A stretch of DNA of 64,000 nt, taken from Candidatus Uhrbacteria bacterium (GTDB lineage: Bacteria > Patescibacteriota > Patescibacteriia > 2-12-FULL-60-25). How positions within the stretch are numbered: position 1 is the stretch's first letter; every line of letters begins with the position of its first letter. The stretch covers positions 124,001-188,000 of the forward strand of contig QEVR01000001.1 in the NCBI GenBank assembly GCA_003576745.1, written 5' to 3'. Position numbers and translations under genes: made by a program. Positions 24,643-32,461 of the stretch are shown here, one piece after another. The notes under the pieces are model-generated. The model ran no database searches, was not told the DNA's origin, and saw only the letters and a list, made by a program, of their open reading frames with translations.

Positions 24643-25869
24643 ATGCCAGTGTTATCGCGGCTTGGGTTCTGGTTCCGCGACTTGCGTGCATCGAGGCGTT
24701 CCTCGTTGTCGGAACGATATCATGTTGAGGTCGTTGCTCCTGATCCGGCGTATATTGATGTTCTGCGATTCCCCGTGGAGCTTCAGTTTGTGCTCGCGCT
24801 CCATCCGGAATGGCGTGAAAAACTGCAGTCGCTCTTTGAACGCGGTTATGGCATTGGCATTCGAACGATCCGTTCCTGTCCCGCATCTCTTCTTCGGGCG
24901 GTCGAGCGCATCGCCGATGTCTCGCAGTATCGCATTACCGAGCCGTGGCTCATGCGTCTTATCCATGACACGGAGATTCCCGTGTTTACCGAAGACGAGC
25001 TTCGGGAACATTATGATCTCGGCATGAATTTATTCGACGAAGCCCATCTTATTCTGGAATACCGGCATCGGATGAAGCAGTTCGTCCTTATCGATCTTGA
25101 ACATCATGGCGCGGAGGAAGTTGACCGCGTCTTCGTTTCCGATATGGATCGTGCGCTTCGGCCTGTGTCGGAGATGTATCTTCTCCATCGCATTCATGCG
25201 GATTTGCGCAAAGACGAATTTCATCCGATGCGCGCGCTTGCGATCGTGCTGCTTGTTACGGGTCCTATCGCCCATGCGCTTGAGTTTTGGGTGCGCGGCA
25301 TGGGCCAGCTGTTCGCCGCCCTCGCGGATGATGTGACGCATGCAACCTCGGAACTTTTTTCGCTTCGCCAGTCGGGATTCACCCCGAAACAGCTTTGGAA
25401 ACAGGGATATGTGCTTCTTCCGGTTCTTGTTGTCGCGGTCTTTTTGGTTTTGCAGGTCGAATTCATCCGCGCAGCGTCGCCGTTCTTCGGCGGATTCGTC
25501 TTCGGGCTGGCAGCGGCGCTGTTTCCGTTTACGAACGTGCTGCGACGGTATGCAGATCTCCGGTCCGGGTATGCAGCCCTAGAACAGAGCGGGAAATACC
25601 CAGCCGAACAGCGTCCGCCTCTGACGATGTTAGCGTGGCGCGAACTCCGTCGCACTCCGCTTGCTCGCGGCTCGCTCTGTGGACTGGCACTCATGCCCTT
25701 TCTTGCCGGCTTCGCTTTTCTCATGTTTCCCGGTTGGGTGCAGAACGGGTGGTTCCTTGCAGCAACGGCGTCCATTGATGTTTTCATCGCCATCGTCGTC
25801 CTGTTCATTTTTTCCCGGATAGGAGACGCGGCATATGCCATGAAAGTGCGCGAGCTCATGCGCGTATGA
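24643..25869 (+). CDS. Membrane protein of unknown function
   Basis: No family is recognised. The 408-residue protein has a soluble N-terminal part of about 200 residues (with FPVELQFVLALHPEWREKL) and then several hydrophobic segments: MRALAIVLLVTGPIAHALEF, GYVLLPVLVVAVFLVLQVEF, FFGGFVFGLAAALFPF, LCGLALMPFLAGFAFLMFP and IDVFIAIVVLFIFS. The start is taken from the adjacent extended -10 box. The stop overlaps the peptidase-like gene by 4 nt, so the two products probably act together. Confidence 0.65.
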   Translation: MPVLSRLGFWFRDLRASRRSSLSERYHVEVVAPDPAYIDVLRFPVELQFVLALHPEWREKLQSLFERGYGIGIRTIRSCPASLLRAVERIADVSQYRITEPWLMRLIHDTEIPVFTEDELREHYDLGMNLFDEAHLILEYRHRMKQFVLIDLEHHGAEEVDRVFVSDMDRALRPVSEMYLLHRIHADLRKDEFHPMRALAIVLLVTGPIAHALEFWVRGMGQLFAALADDVTHATSELFSLRQSGFTPKQLWKQGYVLLPVLVVAVFLVLQVEFIRAASPFFGGFVFGLAAALFPFTNVLRRYADLRSGYAALEQSGKYPAEQRPPLTMLAWRELRRTPLARGSLCGLALMPFLAGFAFLMFPGWVQNGWFLAATASIDVFIAIVVLFIFSRIGDAAYAMKVRELMRV

Positions 25870-26660
25870 GGCATCCTCGGATACGCAAAGGTAAACCGCA
25901 GTTTCCGAAATTGCTCGGCGGCCTCGTCGCCTTTCTTTTGACGCTCGCCGCGTATCTTCCTTCATCGCCGCTTCGGTTAACGGCCATTGCGGCATCCGGC
26001 GCTCTACAGCGGCAGATTGGATCCATGGGTTGGCAACCCAATGCGCGCGCCTTTTTGTTTCATGTTCCCTTTCACCGGCAGGAACATGCGCTTAGCTGCG
26101 AAGCCGCGTCCCTTCGCTCCGCGCTTCTCGGCATCGGCGTCGATGTTTCCGAATCCGAGCTTCTCTCAAAGCTCCCGGCGGATCCCACGCCAAAAACCGG
26201 AACGGCGTGGAGTGGGTATGGTTGGGGAGATCCACAGAGAGGATTCGTCGGGGACGTGGATGGGCGCATGCCTTCTACCGGTTACGGTGTATTCGATCAG
26301 CCGCTCAAATTCGTCGCGGACATGTACGCGAGTTCAAGCTTGATTCGCGTTCATGATACCCGCGCCATTGATGCTGCGCTTCGAGAACGCCACCCGATCA
26401 TCGCATGGTATGTTCTCGGAAATCGTCCGAGTGTCATGCAATGGACAACGCCGGAAGGGAAATTCATTCGTGCGCCGCTCTATGAGCATACGGTTGTCGT
26501 TGTCGGATATCGCGGAACCGCCGATGCCATCGAAGGCGTGTACATCATCGACCCGATTACGTCTCTTCGATACGAGCCTTGGACCGACTTCGTGTGGCGG
26601 ACATCGTTCTTCGATCACCGCGGACTCGAGATTGCGCCGGGAACGAAAAATAAAGAGTAA
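25866..26660 (+). CDS. C39-like cysteine peptidase, membrane-anchored
   Basis: The 264-residue protein has an N-terminal membrane segment (LLGGLVAFLLTLAAYLP, about 16-32) and an external papain-like C39 domain: FHRQEHALSCEAASLRSAL with Gln72 and Cys78, EHTVVVVGYRG with His208, and IIDP with Asp229, the expected Gln, Cys, His and Asp. Pfam-type C39_2 domains are found in secreted bacterial proteins, so it may cleave surface peptides. It overlaps the upstream membrane protein gene by 4 nt (ATGA). Confidence 0.8.
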   Translation: MRHPRIRKGKPQFPKLLGGLVAFLLTLAAYLPSSPLRLTAIAASGALQRQIGSMGWQPNARAFLFHVPFHRQEHALSCEAASLRSALLGIGVDVSESELLSKLPADPTPKTGTAWSGYGWGDPQRGFVGDVDGRMPSTGYGVFDQPLKFVADMYASSSLIRVHDTRAIDAALRERHPIIAWYVLGNRPSVMQWTTPEGKFIRAPLYEHTVVVVGYRGTADAIEGVYIIDPITSLRYEPWTDFVWRTSFFDHRGLEIAPGTKNKE

Positions 26661-26890
26661 GGTTGCGTGGTTGCGTAGGGGGGACATAATTTTTCTTAGC
26701 CCCTGCATCTGTCGTTCGTAGGTCCGTAAGACCGTAGGTTCGTAGGTTATGAGCCTTGGGCAATGCGCACTGTAACTCGAACCCCGTAACCCGCTGCCCT
26801 TTGCCCTTGGCCCCGTAACCCATTCCCCCAAACATGAGATCGTAATTTTTTCCCACGCCCTACAGCCTGCGTCCTACCCACCCACGTTCA
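26661..26890 (+). repeat. Modular intergenic repeat, copy 9
   Basis: It contains 'ggttgcgtggttgcgtagg', a degenerate hairpin module (GGGGGGACATAATTTTTC), the exact core GGTCCGTAAGACCGTAGG (26721-26738), 'tatgagccttgggcaatgcgc' and 'cgaaccccgtaacccgctgccctttgccctt'. Next to it lies the lepB promoter. Confidence 0.8.
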
Positions 26891-26915
26891 ACCCTCCTGA
26901 TTCATGCTCATCCGC

Positions 26916-26944
26916 TCGACAAGTCCGGCTTTTTGCGTTATAGT
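26916..26944 (+). promoter_or_regulatory. lepB promoter
   Basis: TCGACA (26916-26921), a 17-nt spacer and TATAGT (26939-26944) predict a leader of about 14 nt without a Shine-Dalgarno site. Confidence 0.55.
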
Positions 26945-26964
26945 GACAGCCACATTGACGCTTC

Positions 26965-27600
26965 ATGGCTTTTTCCCTGCGAAAACGATCACGACCTGAA
27001 CTCACAGAAGCCGGCAATTCGGACCCGTCCAATACCAAAGGCGGCGCCGCGCTGGCATTTATTTTTGAATTGATACAAGTAGCAGCTGTTTCGCTCGCGA
27101 TTATCATCCCCGTTCGCTATTTTCTTATCCAGCCGTTTTATGTGAAGGGCGCTTCCATGGAACCGAGCTTTTTTGATCATGAATATCTTATCATCGACGA
27201 ACTTTCATACCGATTCCATACGCCCGAACGCGGCGATATCGTGGTATTTCGTTACCCATCCGATCCGAAACAATTTTTCATTAAGCGCGTCATCGGACTT
27301 CCCGGGGAAACTGTGGAAGTAGATGAAACGCAAACGAAAATCTACAATGATCGTCATCCGAACGGCGTCGTGATTGACGAGAGCGGTTATTTGGGCACGG
27401 ATTACAAAATCTCTCCTATCAAGCGCACGGTCACGCTGAAGGCCGGCGAGTATTTCGTTATGGGGGACAATCGCGCATCGAGTCTGGACTCGCGGTTTTT
27501 CGGAGCCATTAAAGAATCGGATATCGTCGGGCGAGTTTGGCTTCGCGGATGGCCATTTGACCGATGGAAGCTGTTTGACCGCCCTCTTTATTCCTTATAG
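26965..27600 (+). CDS. lepB: Signal peptidase I
   Basis: LepB cleaves signal peptides of exported proteins at the outer face of the membrane. The 211-residue protein has one N-terminal membrane helix (about 34-52) and the S26 boxes: FYVKGASMEPSF with Ser64, DIVVFRYP, FIKRVIGLPGE with Lys107, and VMGDNRASSLDSR. It would process the many signal-peptide proteins in this window. hisS starts 13 nt downstream on the same strand. Confidence 0.96.
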   Translation: MAFSLRKRSRPELTEAGNSDPSNTKGGAALAFIFELIQVAAVSLAIIIPVRYFLIQPFYVKGASMEPSFFDHEYLIIDELSYRFHTPERGDIVVFRYPSDPKQFFIKRVIGLPGETVEVDETQTKIYNDRHPNGVVIDESGYLGTDYKISPIKRTVTLKAGEYFVMGDNRASSLDSRFFGAIKESDIVGRVWLRGWPFDRWKLFDRPLYSL

Positions 27601-27612
27601 GCTCTTGCGACT

Positions 27613-28962
27613 ATGCCGACAGCTAAAAAACCTCTTCCCAAGAAAGAAGGCGCTCCAAAGCGGGCGGCCGCTCCTCTTCCTATTGTTCGCGGAATGCGCG
27701 ATGTGCTGAACCCGGATTGGCCGTACCACGATAAGCTGTTCGATGCCGCGAAACGGACGGCGGAGGATTACGGATACGAACGTATTGAAACACCCGTTCT
27801 TGAAGAAACGGCTCTGTTTGTGCGCGGCGTCGGCAAAATCACGGATATCGTCGAAAAGGAAATGTATTCCTTTGAAACCGCGGGCGGGGATAAAATTACG
27901 CTCCGTCCGGAGGGAACGGCGCCGGTTGCGCGCGCGTATATCCATCATGGCATGCTGAACAGGCCACAGCCCGTAAAACTTTGGTATTGGATGCCTATGT
28001 TCCGCCACGATCGGCCGCAATCCGGACGCTACCGGCAGCACACACAATTCGGTTGCGAGTGCATCGGAGACGATGCCGCCGTCTTAGATGCCCAGCAGGC
28101 GTTTATCGCGTGGAATACGCTCAAGCAAATGGGAATCGACGCGTCGGTGCATATTAACTCCATTGGAACGCCGGAGAGTCGGGCAAATTACAAGAATGCG
28201 CTCGTCGCGTATTTTCGGACCAAGCGGCACAAGCTTTCGGAGGACGATAAAAAGCGTCTGACAAAGAATCCGCTCCGCATTCTCGATTCGAAGGATCCTT
28301 CTATTGAAGAACTCAAAGCAGAAGCGCCGCAGATCGTAGATTGGCTTGATGAAGAATCCAAAGCGCATTTCATGCAGGTTTTGGAGTATCTCGATGAAAT
28401 GGGCGTTCCGTATCAGCTGGATCCGTATCTTGTTCGCGGACTGGATTATTATACGAAAACCGTCTTCGAGCTTTTGCCGGTCCACGATGATCCCGAAATC
28501 GCCAAACTCGCGCTCGGAGGGGGAGGGCGCTATGACGGACTCGTGGAAACGCTTGGAGGCAAGCCAACGCCCGCCTGCGGTTTTTCGATCGGCGTGGAGC
28601 GTGTGGTTGCCCGCATGCGCGACTTGGATCCCGAGCTCGGCAATGCGGCGGATCACCGCGATGTTTTCGTTGCCCAGCTCGGCGACCAGGGCCGCAAAAA
28701 GGCTTTTGCGATTTTTGAGGAGTTACGGAAGAGCGGTATTCGTGCTGCCGAGGCATTGAGCAAAGACGCGATTAAGGCGCAAATGGAGCTTGCCAATAAA
28801 CGCGGCGCAACATGGGCCGTGATCATCGGCCAAAAAGAAGTGCTGGACGGCACGGCGATTATTCGCGACATGGATGCGGGAACCCAGGAAACCGTGGACG
28901 AGAAGAAAGTGGTTCAGGAGTTGCTAAAAAAACTGAAGAAGGGCGTAGAGCATGGGTCGTGA
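27613..28962 (+). CDS. hisS: Histidyl-tRNA synthetase
   Basis: HisRS charges tRNA-His. The 449-residue class II enzyme has motif 1 around RGMRDVLNPDWPYHDKLFDAA, TLRPEGTAPVARAYI, motif 2 (YWMPMFRHDRPQSGRYRQHTQFGCE), the histidine A motif RGLDYYTKTVFE, GGGRYDGLVETLGG with motif 3 (ACGFSIGVERV), and a C-terminal anticodon-binding domain (DVFVAQLGDQGRKKAFAI). An N-terminal Lys/Ala/Pro-rich tail of about 20 residues precedes the core. The last codons run into an intergenic repeat. Confidence 0.97.
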   Translation: MPTAKKPLPKKEGAPKRAAAPLPIVRGMRDVLNPDWPYHDKLFDAAKRTAEDYGYERIETPVLEETALFVRGVGKITDIVEKEMYSFETAGGDKITLRPEGTAPVARAYIHHGMLNRPQPVKLWYWMPMFRHDRPQSGRYRQHTQFGCECIGDDAAVLDAQQAFIAWNTLKQMGIDASVHINSIGTPESRANYKNALVAYFRTKRHKLSEDDKKRLTKNPLRILDSKDPSIEELKAEAPQIVDWLDEESKAHFMQVLEYLDEMGVPYQLDPYLVRGLDYYTKTVFELLPVHDDPEIAKLALGGGGRYDGLVETLGGKPTPACGFSIGVERVVARMRDLDPELGNAADHRDVFVAQLGDQGRKKAFAIFEELRKSGIRAAEALSKDAIKAQMELANKRGATWAVIIGQKEVLDGTAIIRDMDAGTQETVDEKKVVQELLKKLKKGVEHGS

Positions 28963-29245
28963 TGGATAGGGGAAGTTGCGTAGGACGTCGTTGCGTGGTT
29001 GCGTAGGGGGGAAGAGTACGTCGTTGCGTAGGACGTCGTTACGTAGGGGGAGCATAATTCTTCCCGAACCCTTTGCCCTTGGATCCATACGATCGTAGGT
29101 CCGTAGGGTCATGTGCTGTTTATTAAAGACATGAAACTCTTTCCCAACCTTAGAACCCTAAAACTTTGGAACTCTTGAACGGTCTCAGTACCTATTCCCA
29201 ATTGCTCATTGCCAAAAATTTCCAGCGAGAATCTCCCCCGTAATC
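28955..29245 (+). repeat. Modular intergenic repeat, copy 10, with second repeat type
   Basis: Modules include 'gggaagttgcgtaggacgtcgttgcg', 'aagagtacgtcgttgcgtaggac', the hairpin module ending AGCATAATTCTTCCC (29046-29065), 'gatcgtaggtccgtagggtcatgtgctg', then a second copy of the 9563-9635 type (CCAACCTTAGAACCCTAAAAC, 29137-29206). It ends with 'cccaattgctcattgcc' and 'ccagcgagaatctcccccgtaatcc'. Confidence 0.85.
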
Positions 29246-29318
29246 CGTTTGTAATTTTTTCCACCCGACCGCGGTCATCCGGATCCGCCAACCCGTTTTT
29301 CGATACCACATCCGCCGT

Positions 29319-29347
29319 TTGACGGAAGAATTCGGAGACGGTATCCT
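29319..29347 (+). promoter_or_regulatory. rpsU promoter
   Basis: TTGACG (29319-29324), a 17-nt spacer and TATCCT (29342-29347) make a strong sigma70-type promoter. The predicted start is near 29354, giving an 80-nt leader. Confidence 0.65.
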
Positions 29348-29352
29348 CGAGT

Positions 29353-29398
29353 GCGAGCATTGGGCCGTCCCGCTAGGGGTTTCGGACCCTGAGCTCGC
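29353..29398 (+). promoter_or_regulatory. Structured rpsU leader element
   Basis: GCGAGC (29353-29358) and GCTCGC (29393-29398) can close a stem that encloses two small hairpins, GGGCCGTCCC and AGGGGTTTCGGACCCT. The element starts at the predicted transcription start and ends 35 nt before the ATG. It resembles ribosomal-protein leader structures in layout, but matches no class I can name. Confidence 0.45.
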
Positions 29399-29433
29399 TT
29401 ACATCATCACAACAGAAAGGAGAGTGAATCTTC

Positions 29434-29682
29434 ATGTCCGTAGAAGTAAAAAGGAAGAAGGGGGAAAGTTTCGATTCCCTCATGCGGAGATTCCAGCGGA
29501 GATATCAGCAAAGCGGACGCGGGATTCAATCAAAGAAGGTCCGATTTTTCGAACCGAGATTGAACCGGACGAAGAAACGCGCCCTTGCGCTTCGCCGCAA
29601 CCGCAAAATGGAACAACAGGAGTATCTTCTGAAAACAGGAAAGTTGAAGGAAGAACCCAAGCGAAAACCATTCCGCCGATAA
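29434..29682 (+). CDS. rpsU: 30S ribosomal protein S21
   Basis: bS21 acts in translation initiation near the anti-Shine-Dalgarno region. The 82-residue basic protein has VEVKRKKGESFDSLMRRFQRR at the N-terminus and a C-terminal Arg/Lys-rich helix. AAAGGAGAG lies 9 nt before ATG 29434, one of the few clear ribosome-binding sites here. The YqeY-like gene starts 4 nt after its stop. Confidence 0.92.
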   Translation: MSVEVKRKKGESFDSLMRRFQRRYQQSGRGIQSKKVRFFEPRLNRTKKRALALRRNRKMEQQEYLLKTGKLKEEPKRKPFRR

Positions 29683-29686
29683 TCCC

Positions 29687-30136
29687 ATGAGCATTGTCGA
29701 ACAGATCGACGCTGATCTGACATCAGCGATGAAAGAACGGAACGAGCTGAAGCTGTCGACGCTTCGGCTCGTTCGTTCGGCAATGAAGAATAAGCAGATC
29801 GATGTCGGCCGCCCGCTTACGGACGAAGAAGCGCAGGCCGTTTTAAAGACCATGAAGAAACAATTTGCGGATGCCCTGCAGGATTTTGAGAACGCGCGCC
29901 GCGAGGATTTGATTGAACGACAAAAAGCCGAACTCGCCCTCATCGAGGGATACCTGCCGTCCTCGTGTTCTCCCGACGAGCTGGAGCGTCTGGTGAAGGA
30001 GGCTGTCGAAGCGACCGGCGCAACCGGCCCGGCGGATTTCGGAAAAGCGATGGGGGCGGCCGTGAAGGCGGTTGCTGGACGCGCCGAAGGAGCCGAGGTG
30101 CGCGCCGTCGTGCAAAAACTGCTCGCTCCCGGGTAA
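29687..30136 (+). CDS. YqeY-like GatB/YqeY domain protein
   Basis: The 149-residue helical protein matches the YqeY family, related to the tRNA-contacting tail domain of GatB: IDADLTSAMKERNELKLSTLRLVRSAMKN at the N-terminus, then AELALIEGYLPSSCSPDELERLV and a C-terminal GPADFGKAMGAAVKAVAGRAEGAEV. The usual gene order rpsU-yqeY is kept, with 4 nt between them. The cellular role of the stand-alone protein is not settled. Confidence 0.92.
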   Translation: MSIVEQIDADLTSAMKERNELKLSTLRLVRSAMKNKQIDVGRPLTDEEAQAVLKTMKKQFADALQDFENARREDLIERQKAELALIEGYLPSSCSPDELERLVKEAVEATGATGPADFGKAMGAAVKAVAGRAEGAEVRAVVQKLLAPG

Positions 30137-30167
30137 ACGGGCCCGATAATCCCGTTGCTTCCGTCCC

Positions 30168-32015
30168 ATGCTTCGGAACGCACGATCTTTCCGCCACGCC
30201 ATGCTCCGACGTCTTCTGCCGTCGGTTGTCGCCGTTTTTTTCGTGGCATTCGCGGTGCTGGCAGCGCCGTCTGCTTTTGCGCAGATTACGGAAGCGCAGC
30301 AGCAGGTACAGCAGACAGCACAAGCGGCGGGCGTGGGCGGCACCACGGATTTGGTGCAGATTATCGGACGCCTTATCAACATTTTTCTCGGATTTCTCGG
30401 CGTCATCCTTCTTGTCCTTCTTTTGTATGCCGGGTTTTTGTGGATGACGGCGGGCGGCAATCCTGAGCAGGTTGAAAAGGCAAAACTCTACATACGCAAT
30501 GCCATCATCGGCCTCGTGATTATCGCGTCCGCGTTCGCCATTACGCGTTTTGTCCTCGGATTATTCGAAGGCGCCATTACCGGCGGGGGTATCGTGGGCG
30601 GCGGAGGAATTCCGGGAGGGTTTGCGTCGAGCGCCGGTTCGCTGGGCGGCGGCATTCTTGAATCCCACTACCCGCCGCGCGATGCCACGGGCATTGCCAG
30701 GAATACCGCCATAATCGTGACTTTTAAACAACCTATCAAGATCAACTCTTTGATACAGGATTACAATGACAATGGTACGCCGGCGGATTTGTCGGACGAT
30801 ACGGTTACGGAGGGCGTGAATGACACAGCGGTAAAAATCTATCGGACGGATGCGGGTATCGCGGGGACGCTGACATCGGGAAAGGTCCGCGTGCGTTTTA
30901 CGGAGGATAGGCGGACATTCGTATTTCGCCCCGTGGAATTGCTCGGCAGTCCAAACGTGAATGTAGGATATACCGTGGAGCTGAAAGGCGGACTGGACGG
31001 CGTCTTGCTCGAGGACGGTACGCTAGCATTCGGAGGAGCTTTTGCGAACGGATACATCTGGAATTTCGAGACAGGAACCTTTGTGGATTTGACGCCACCG
31101 AAAGTGGTATCGGCTATTCCGCGTCCCGGAAATCAGTATGCGCGGAATGTGCTCATTCAGATCAATTTCAATGAGGCAATCGACCCTACATCCGCGTCTG
31201 GTTTCGTGAGCGGCGCCCAGGGATTCCAGAATATCCAGGTGCATGCCGGGGGCGTGGCCACACCGAATCTGGACGGCGAATACCGTATTTCCAACCAATA
31301 TCGGACTGTTGAATTTATTCCGGCAGAACTCTGCGGGAAGAATTCCTGCGGGGAAGATGTCTTTTGCCTCCCCGGCGGCGCGACCATCGATGCCATTGCC
31401 CGCGCGGCAACGCTGGACGGCGCCGGTCCGGCCGCGCAATTCACCTCGCAGGGATTCGACGGGGTGGTGGACGTGGCCTCAAATTCGCTCGATGGAAACG
31501 GCGACGGGACGGCTGGCGGTCAGGGCGCGGACGATTATTCATGGGGCTTTGGTACGTCGAATGACATTAATCTGACGCCTCCGGCTATCGAATTCACCAT
31601 GCCGCCTTCCGATCCGAGTGATCCAGGGCAGTCGAATATCGACCCCTTCGAACCCGTCGCGGTCCGTTTCGATTCTATTCTGCAAAGCTCAAGCTTTAAT
31701 ACCGGCAACGCCTTTATCCAAACCAAAGAACCTCCGGAATGGAAAGATACGTTCTGGTGGTCCACGGGAAATACGCTGCTTACGGACCTGAATGAGCCCG
31801 TTACGGATCCTTCCATGATCCCCGTGAAATCCGAGGGCCGCATTCTGCACCGCATGTATGCCACGAGCACGGAATACGATCCATTCCTCCTGTCCGGCAT
31901 ACGGAACATGTATCAGAACTGCTTTAACCCCGTTTCAAGCCCTGGGTGCCCTCTTGGCCCGGGAGGACCGAATTGCTGCCAGGACCAGCGGACGAATTCG
32001 TCCTGTTCCTTTTGA
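30168..32015 (+). CDS. Secreted protein with T4SS-pilin-like core and Ig-like domains
   Basis: The 615-residue protein has a signal peptide (about 1-39, cleavage after AFA) and a two-helix core: LIGR-type segment RLINIFLGFLGVILLVLLLY (about 68-87), then GGNPEQVEKAKLYIRNAIIG and a second helix (about 110-132). That core is the CPR-typical T4SS-pilin-like arrangement. A Gly-rich linker (139-163) leads to Big_5/Ig-like domains (starting HYPPRDATGIARNTAIIVTF and TPPKVVSAIPRPGNQYARN). It ends in a Cys-rich tail (CFNPVSSPGCPLGPGGPNCC). A start at Met12 (30201) is possible. The next gene begins 2 nt after the stop. Role: probably an envelope-anchored surface protein. Confidence 0.8.
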   Translation: MLRNARSFRHAMLRRLLPSVVAVFFVAFAVLAAPSAFAQITEAQQQVQQTAQAAGVGGTTDLVQIIGRLINIFLGFLGVILLVLLLYAGFLWMTAGGNPEQVEKAKLYIRNAIIGLVIIASAFAITRFVLGLFEGAITGGGIVGGGGIPGGFASSAGSLGGGILESHYPPRDATGIARNTAIIVTFKQPIKINSLIQDYNDNGTPADLSDDTVTEGVNDTAVKIYRTDAGIAGTLTSGKVRVRFTEDRRTFVFRPVELLGSPNVNVGYTVELKGGLDGVLLEDGTLAFGGAFANGYIWNFETGTFVDLTPPKVVSAIPRPGNQYARNVLIQINFNEAIDPTSASGFVSGAQGFQNIQVHAGGVATPNLDGEYRISNQYRTVEFIPAELCGKNSCGEDVFCLPGGATIDAIARAATLDGAGPAAQFTSQGFDGVVDVASNSLDGNGDGTAGGQGADDYSWGFGTSNDINLTPPAIEFTMPPSDPSDPGQSNIDPFEPVAVRFDSILQSSSFNTGNAFIQTKEPPEWKDTFWWSTGNTLLTDLNEPVTDPSMIPVKSEGRILHRMYATSTEYDPFLLSGIRNMYQNCFNPVSSPGCPLGPGGPNCCQDQRTNSSCSF

Positions 32016-32017
32016 GT

Positions 32018-32461
32018 ATGAGCCTGAAACGAAGCCTGCAATATACGGTCATCACGGCGCTTGTCGGAGGAGTAATGGTATGTGCGCCGTTGCCAGCAGG
32101 CGCGCAAAATACTCCGGCGCAATTTCAGGTGCCGGATGTGGACCTCGGCCTCCTCGAAATCGGATCCGTCTTGAAGCTCGGCGAGGAGGATCCGCGCGTC
32201 ATCGCCGTCCGGCTTATCAACCTTTCCCTTGAATTTGTGGGCGTGCTTCTGCTCATCCTTATTGTCTGGGGAGGATTTCAATACATGCTTTCCTTCGGAA
32301 ATGATGAAAAAATGAAACGGGCGCGCGCGACCATTTTCAATGCCATTATCGGATTCATCCTCATTCTTACGAGCTGGGCCATTGTCCGTTTCGTCCTTCA
32401 GAGCTTTACGGAGGCAACGGCTGGAAACGGCGCGCGATCCCTGCTCGAGCGATTCGTATGA
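32018..32461 (+). CDS. Small T4SS-pilin-like membrane protein
   Basis: The 148-residue protein is nearly just the core: signal peptide (1-29, cleavage after AGA), then EEDPRVIAVRLIN, helix 1 (about 66-90), FGNDEKMKRARATIFNAIIG and helix 2 (about 107-128). The core aligns with those of both neighbours, and DPRVIAxRxIN is shared with the giant protein. VirB2/TrbC-type pilins have the same short two-helix layout, which makes a polymerising subunit conceivable, but that is inference. The start follows the previous stop by 2 nt, and its end overlaps the giant gene by 4 nt. Confidence 0.8.
   Translation: MSLKRSLQYTVITALVGGVMVCAPLPAGAQNTPAQFQVPDVDLGLLEIGSVLKLGEEDPRVIAVRLINLSLEFVGVLLLILIVWGGFQYMLSFGNDEKMKRARATIFNAIIGFILILTSWAIVRFVLQSFTEATAGNGARSLLERFV

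Noticed and set aside
29353..29398. The rpsU leader as a tRNA-like or other known RNA gene
   Set aside because: The element is only 46 nt long and lacks T-arm and anticodon-arm features.
29319..29690. A 123-residue plus-strand frame overlapping rpsU
   Set aside because: It runs in another frame over rpsU, its start lies inside the -35 box of the rpsU promoter, and the translation is not protein-like.
32013..32015. TGA read as glycine, as in Gracilibacteria and SR1
   Set aside because: TGA ends several genes at the expected family length with a new start next to it, for example at 20898-20900 and 32013-32015.
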